Made by a program: the position numbers and the translations under genes. DNA of 64,000 bases. Origin: Erpetoichthys calabaricus. Its lineage: Eukaryota > Chordata > Cladistia > Polypteriformes > Polypteridae. The notes under the pieces were generated by a model that saw nothing but the letters and a program-made list of their open reading frames with translations, did no database searches and had not been told where the DNA came from. The stretch lies in contig NC_041396.2 of the NCBI RefSeq assembly GCF_900747795.2, forward strand, positions 37,782,674 through 37,846,673, written 5' to 3'. Below are positions 54,851-64,000 of the stretch, one piece after another. How positions within the stretch are numbered: position 1 is the stretch's first letter; the number at the start of each line of letters is the position of its first letter.

Positions 54851-55215
54851 ATCAGATGTGCACTGCAAATGCTAATGCTGAGGTATACAGTAGGTATACA
54901 GAGGTGCCACAGCCAGGGGGGTAGCACAGAACTCTGGCCCCTATACATAAGCAGTCTCTGTGGGCCCCTTCATCTTGATCCATGTCTGTCACATCTCCTT
55001 TTCATTCTAGGATTTGAGGGCCCCCTTACTCAGTGGGCTCTGGGTAATCATTACTCTTTTTTCCCCCACTACAATGCCCATGACCACTGCTAGTCACAAT
55101 GAATTACAGTATCAGGAAATTCTACTTCCAGGCATATCAAACCATTCTGTGGTTCAAGTGGTTGATCCAAATGCATAAATGAAGATCCAAATAAGTATGG
55201 GCACATTAATGTCCT
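54851..55215. other. intergenic stretch, nothing firm
   Basis: GGGCCCC-rich wording near 54940-55030 is loosely hAT-like, without ends or duplication. Confidence 0.25.
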
Positions 55216-55217
55216 CA

Positions 55218-55353
55218 CAGGTGGCGCAGTGGTAGTGCTGCTGCTTTGCAGTAAGAAGATTGTGGGTTCACTTCCTGGTTCCTCCCTGTGTGGATAGCGC
55301 TTTGAGTACTGAGAAAAGCGCTATATAAATGTAATGAATTATTATTATAATCA
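55218..55353 (+). mobile_element. short tRNA-head SINE with GCGCTATATAAATG tail
   Basis: Head AGGTGGCGCAGTGGTAGTGC (box A), GTGGGTTCACTTCC (box B), CCTCCCTGTGTGGATAGCGC, then TTTGAGTACTGAGAAAAGCG and CTATATAAATG with an ATTATT tail. The 3' half differs from the 10.9-kb SINE family. Confidence 0.85.
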
Positions 55354-56330
55354 AACCCTCAGGTATGTTCATCGATTGTCTTTTTAATGCAAAATTACTT
55401 GTATATAAGAGTGCATGCTCTGCACTCACAAAATGAAGGCTGATTCATAATTCTTAGATTATTTAAAATTCCTACAGGCAACAGATGTCCTATTTACATA
55501 AGCTTTATATCGGATAAAAAATCTGCCAACAGCTGTAAAAGAAGCCTAACATTTAATAGCAGAATCTTTATTTTAATTGGCCTCTCTCTGCTGTCACACT
55601 TGGTGCTTCACTGTTCCTTGTCCACATTTTCCCTCTGCCTGTTGAACACATCAGCTGTTACAAACACAAACGCTCCAATATCTTCAATCCTTGGGCTGTG
55701 ACCTGCTAGCAGTGGGGAGAAGTAGCATCATTGAAGTCTGACCCCCCAGACCTGACTTCCACCCCTTCACTTACCAGCCACAGAGAGGTTCCTAATTGTC
55801 AGAGATTCGCCATTGCTGAATGAATTATTAAAGCAGAGTTGACCCATTCTGTTGCTTCTGTGTTCTGTAAATCAATGAGCCCATCCGTCCGCTGGGGGTG
55901 AACATTTCCACTATGGCAGTATGCAGAGTTACCCATGGAGTGGAGACAACAGGTATCTAATCTAATAAACTTAGGACACCAATGTACCAATGAAATATTT
56001 ACCAGCTGTTGAAAGATACATTGGTAAAGAGTTAGGGCTGTGTAGATATGGAGTCCGAGGACTGCAGCCCAGTCATATAGGCACAATCGGTGCTCAGTAA
56101 ACCCCTCGTCCTTTGGACCTGTGGACTCTCACTATTTATTTCTCCAAACGAATACCTTGCACAATATTTGTGGTAGAGGCACCGAGGTTTACAACTTTGA
56201 AGACTACCATGTATCCTCTGAACATGATAGGCATTGAGACCCAGGATGAGGAAAACTTCAAGTTACCACATGAGTGGAAAGACACCTTAGCAAACACGAA
56301 CATTGAAAGACAAAGTATAAGATTTAAGTG
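55354..56330. other. intergenic stretch upstream of gene 3's 3' end
   Basis: No gene or element is recognised. Confidence 0.35.
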
Positions 56331-56387
56331 ATTACATTTTTATTCAATTTGGATCATAGGTGATATGTTTATCATTTTTCTTTCATT

Positions 56388-56393
56388 TTTATT
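56388..56393 (-). promoter_or_regulatory. PGC-like 3 candidate poly(A) signal
   Basis: AATAAA on the bottom strand 277 bases past the stop; a second AATAAA lies at 56339-56344. Which is used is unknown. Confidence 0.5.
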
Positions 56394-56669
56394 CAGGTTT
56401 AGAAACGCACAATCCATTCAGGCCCCCACTGCTGTCAAGGCCCAAGGAGAGCTGGCAGACCAGGCATGCAGCTTAGTAAAGGAGTGTTGGATGTCTTCTG
56501 CCCTCTGCTGGCTGAAGGCTGAAATTCCTTTATGTTGATCCCATCTTTTAGCTGCAGTTGATAAATTATTAAACCCGTTGTGTCATGAATACTCAGGAAG
56601 CTGTAGCTCTTGGGTCTTCTCTTTGTATTGGTGGTCCTTAGTGTGTGGGAGCAGGAAACAGAATGTGAT

Positions 56670-62363
<5,694 letters not shown>

Positions 62364-62579
62364 CTGTTGGAAACATCAGCTCAGTTTTACCTAACCTGTG
62401 TAGACACCTGGGAAACCTTTTGGAAAGCTCAGCCCTATCCCACCCAGCTCTGCCCATTAGTAGAAGGCAAGAACATTTACCTCTAACTGTCGGTTGACTT
62501 GCTGACTTTACATTCAGTCCATTCTAATTTAGTTTACTTACAGAAAGTGCAATTCTATTTATAAGCCAAGAACATTAAC

Positions 62580-62745
62580 TTAGAACATTAGAAAAACTGT
62601 GATGAGAACAGACCATTCAACCCCACAAGCTCATCCATCTGACTCACCTACAGTACATTGTTCAAAATAACACTAAGTGTAGATTTGAAGGCCCATAAAG
62701 TCCTGCTCTCTATACTTCTTGATAATTTATTTCACAGCAGCCGTC
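62580..62745 (-). mobile_element. CR1-like LINE 3'-end scrap
   Basis: AGAACATTAGAAAAACTGTG, ACAGACCATTCAACCCCACA, TAGATTTGAAGGCCCATAAA match the CR1 3' untranslated part at 21011-21170. Confidence 0.7.
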
Positions 62746-63104
62746 CCCTGCAGCTCCACCCATGGAGTAGTGAAACAGGACACACTTTAACAATCGATAA
62801 ACAAACAGGCATCACTAGCTAAGCAGAGGCAAGGTCCTCTCCAAAACGCAGCCTTGAGGTAGAGCAATTTGAACAGAGGCTGGCACGTGAGTGAGGAGGA
62901 CTCACCCGGCTCCCCACTCCTGACGTCACGCTTCCCCCTCCCCTCAGCCTGCAGCCTCTGTCTCGGATTCACACGAATAAATCAGTCCTGCAAGCAAACT
63001 ATGATACTTAGCGCGATGAAAGAACTCATAAAATCAACCGGAATGTTCAAGCAAGTCATAGAAAAAAACTCGATCTCAATCTGTTAAGACAGATATTGGA
63101 TTTA
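62746..63104 (-). other. PGC-like 3 upstream/intron 1 sequence
   Basis: Probably intron 1. GC-rich wording at 62850-62970 (CCCGGCTCCCCACTCC) has no exon 1 signature. Confidence 0.4.
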
Positions 63105-63106
63105 TA

Positions 63107-64000
63107 CAGTGCATCCGGAAAGTATTCACAGCGCATCACTTTTTCCACATTTTGTTATGTTACAGCCTTATTCCAAAATGGATTAAATTCATTTTTTTCC
63201 TCAGAATTCTACACACAACACCCCATAATGACAACGTGAAAAAAGTTTACTTGAGAGTTTTGCAAATTTATTAAAAATAAAAACATTGAGAAAGCACATG
63301 TACACAAGTATTCACAGCCTTTACCATGAAGCTCAAAATTGAGCTTAGGTGCATCCTGTTTCCCCTGATCATCCTTGAGATGTTTCTGCAGCTTCATTGG
63401 AGTCCACCTGTGGTAAATTCAGTTGACTGGACATGATTTGGAAAGGCACACACCTGTCTATATAAGGTCCCACAGTTGACAGTTCATGTCAGAGCACAAA
63501 CCAAGCATGAAGTCAAAGGAATTGTCTGTAGACCTCCAAGACGGGATTGTCTCGAGGCACAAATCTGGGGAAGGTTACAGAAAAATTTCTGCTGTTTTGA
63601 AGGTCCCAATGAGCAAAGTGGCCTCCATCATCCGTAAGTGGAAGAAGTTCGAAACCACCAGGACACTTACTAGAGCTGGCCAGCCATCTAAACTGAGCGA
63701 TCGGGGGAGAAGGGCCTTAGTCAGGGAGGTGACCAAGAACCCGATGGTCACTCTGTCAGAGATCCAGAGGTCCTCTGTGGAGAGAGGATAACGTTCCAGA
63801 AGGACAACCATCTCTGCAGCAATCCACCAAACAGGCCTGTATGATAGAGTGGCCAGACGGAAGCCACTCTTTAGTAAAAGGCACATGGCAGCCTGCCTGG
63901 AGTTTGCCAAAAGGCACCTGAAGGACTCTCAGACCATGAGAAAGAAAATTCTCTGGTTTGATGAGACAAAGATTGAACTCACGTTTGGAGGAAACCAGGC
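63107..64000 (+). mobile_element. Tc1-like transposon, cut by window end
   Basis: After TA at 63105-63106 it begins CAGTGCATCCGGAAAGTATT, then TCACAGCGCATCAC, a left inverted-repeat zone of about 200 bp and the transposase. It lies probably within gene 3 intron 1. The right end is outside. Confidence 0.9.
63508..64000 (+). pseudogene. Tc1 transposase, N-terminal part with one in-frame stop
   Basis: MKSKELSVDLQDGIVSRHKS, a helix-turn-helix, RAGQPSKLSDRGRRALVREV, VTLSEIQRSSVERG, then TAA at 63789-63791, after which the same frame goes on RSRRTTISAAIHQTGLYDRV, KPLFSKRHMAACLEFAKRHL and ILWFDETKIEL with the first catalytic Asp. An in-frame upstream ATG exists at 63486. Confidence 0.88.

Noticed and set aside
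62880-62970. Possible exon 1 of PGC-like 3 in a GC-rich patch with GTGAGT-like wording
   Set aside because: No MKW signal peptide frame leads into the donor, and intron 1 is 3-4 kb in the paralogs, so exon 1 is more likely beyond 64000.

Overview
This window is vertebrate nuclear DNA, most likely from a ray-finned fish. The genes have introns with GT..AG sites, and Tc1-like transposons, CR1/L2-type LINEs, tRNA-derived SINEs and long (TATC)n arrays are dense. The repeat style (LINE tails running into TATC arrays, and the recurring 'TATAGTGCCTTTCAT' interruptions) reminds me of polypterid fishes (bichir/reedfish), but that is memory, not proof.

The host content is a cluster of three paralogous gastricsin / pepsinogen C (PGC)-like aspartic protease genes. 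PGC-like 1 is on + (13022-23440), PGC-like 2 on - (42625 down to 32461) and PGC-like 3 on - (62363 down to 56670; exon 1 lies beyond the window). Genes 1 and 2 are complete nine-exon genes of 393 codons, with a signal peptide, a basic prosegment, both catalytic Asp motifs, conserved exon lengths and phases, and matching GATA-TATA promoters. Gene 3 is more diverged, including next to the first catalytic Asp. Genes 1 and 2 are tail to tail; genes 2 and 3 are head to tail. The products would be secreted gastric zymogens that self-activate at acid pH.

Layout: 1-12.9 kb is repeat-rich flank (CR1 end, Tc1 copies at 3.4-5.1 and 7.5-9.1 kb, the second with an open 340-residue transposase; SINEs; an LTR-like repeat). 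12.9-23.8 kb is gene 1. 23.9-32 kb is an intergenic repeat patch (decayed Tc1, pogo-like 539-bp element, solo LTR, SINEs). 32.0-42.7 kb is gene 2, with a broken Tc1 and a LINE-tail/TATC array in intron 6. 42.8-56.3 kb is intergenic, with a Tc1 copy holding two later insertions, a second Tc1 type holding a SINE fragment, LINE endonuclease and reverse-transcriptase pieces and a large TATC array. 56.3-62.4 kb is gene 3, with a nested CR1 > L2-like LINE > SINE stack in intron 7. 62.5-64 kb holds a CR1 piece and a Tc1 element cut by the window end.

I found no rRNA, functional tRNA or CRISPR array, and no clear non-transposon host gene outside the protease cluster. Exon boundaries were set by hand from splice sites, reading phase and agreement among the three paralogs.
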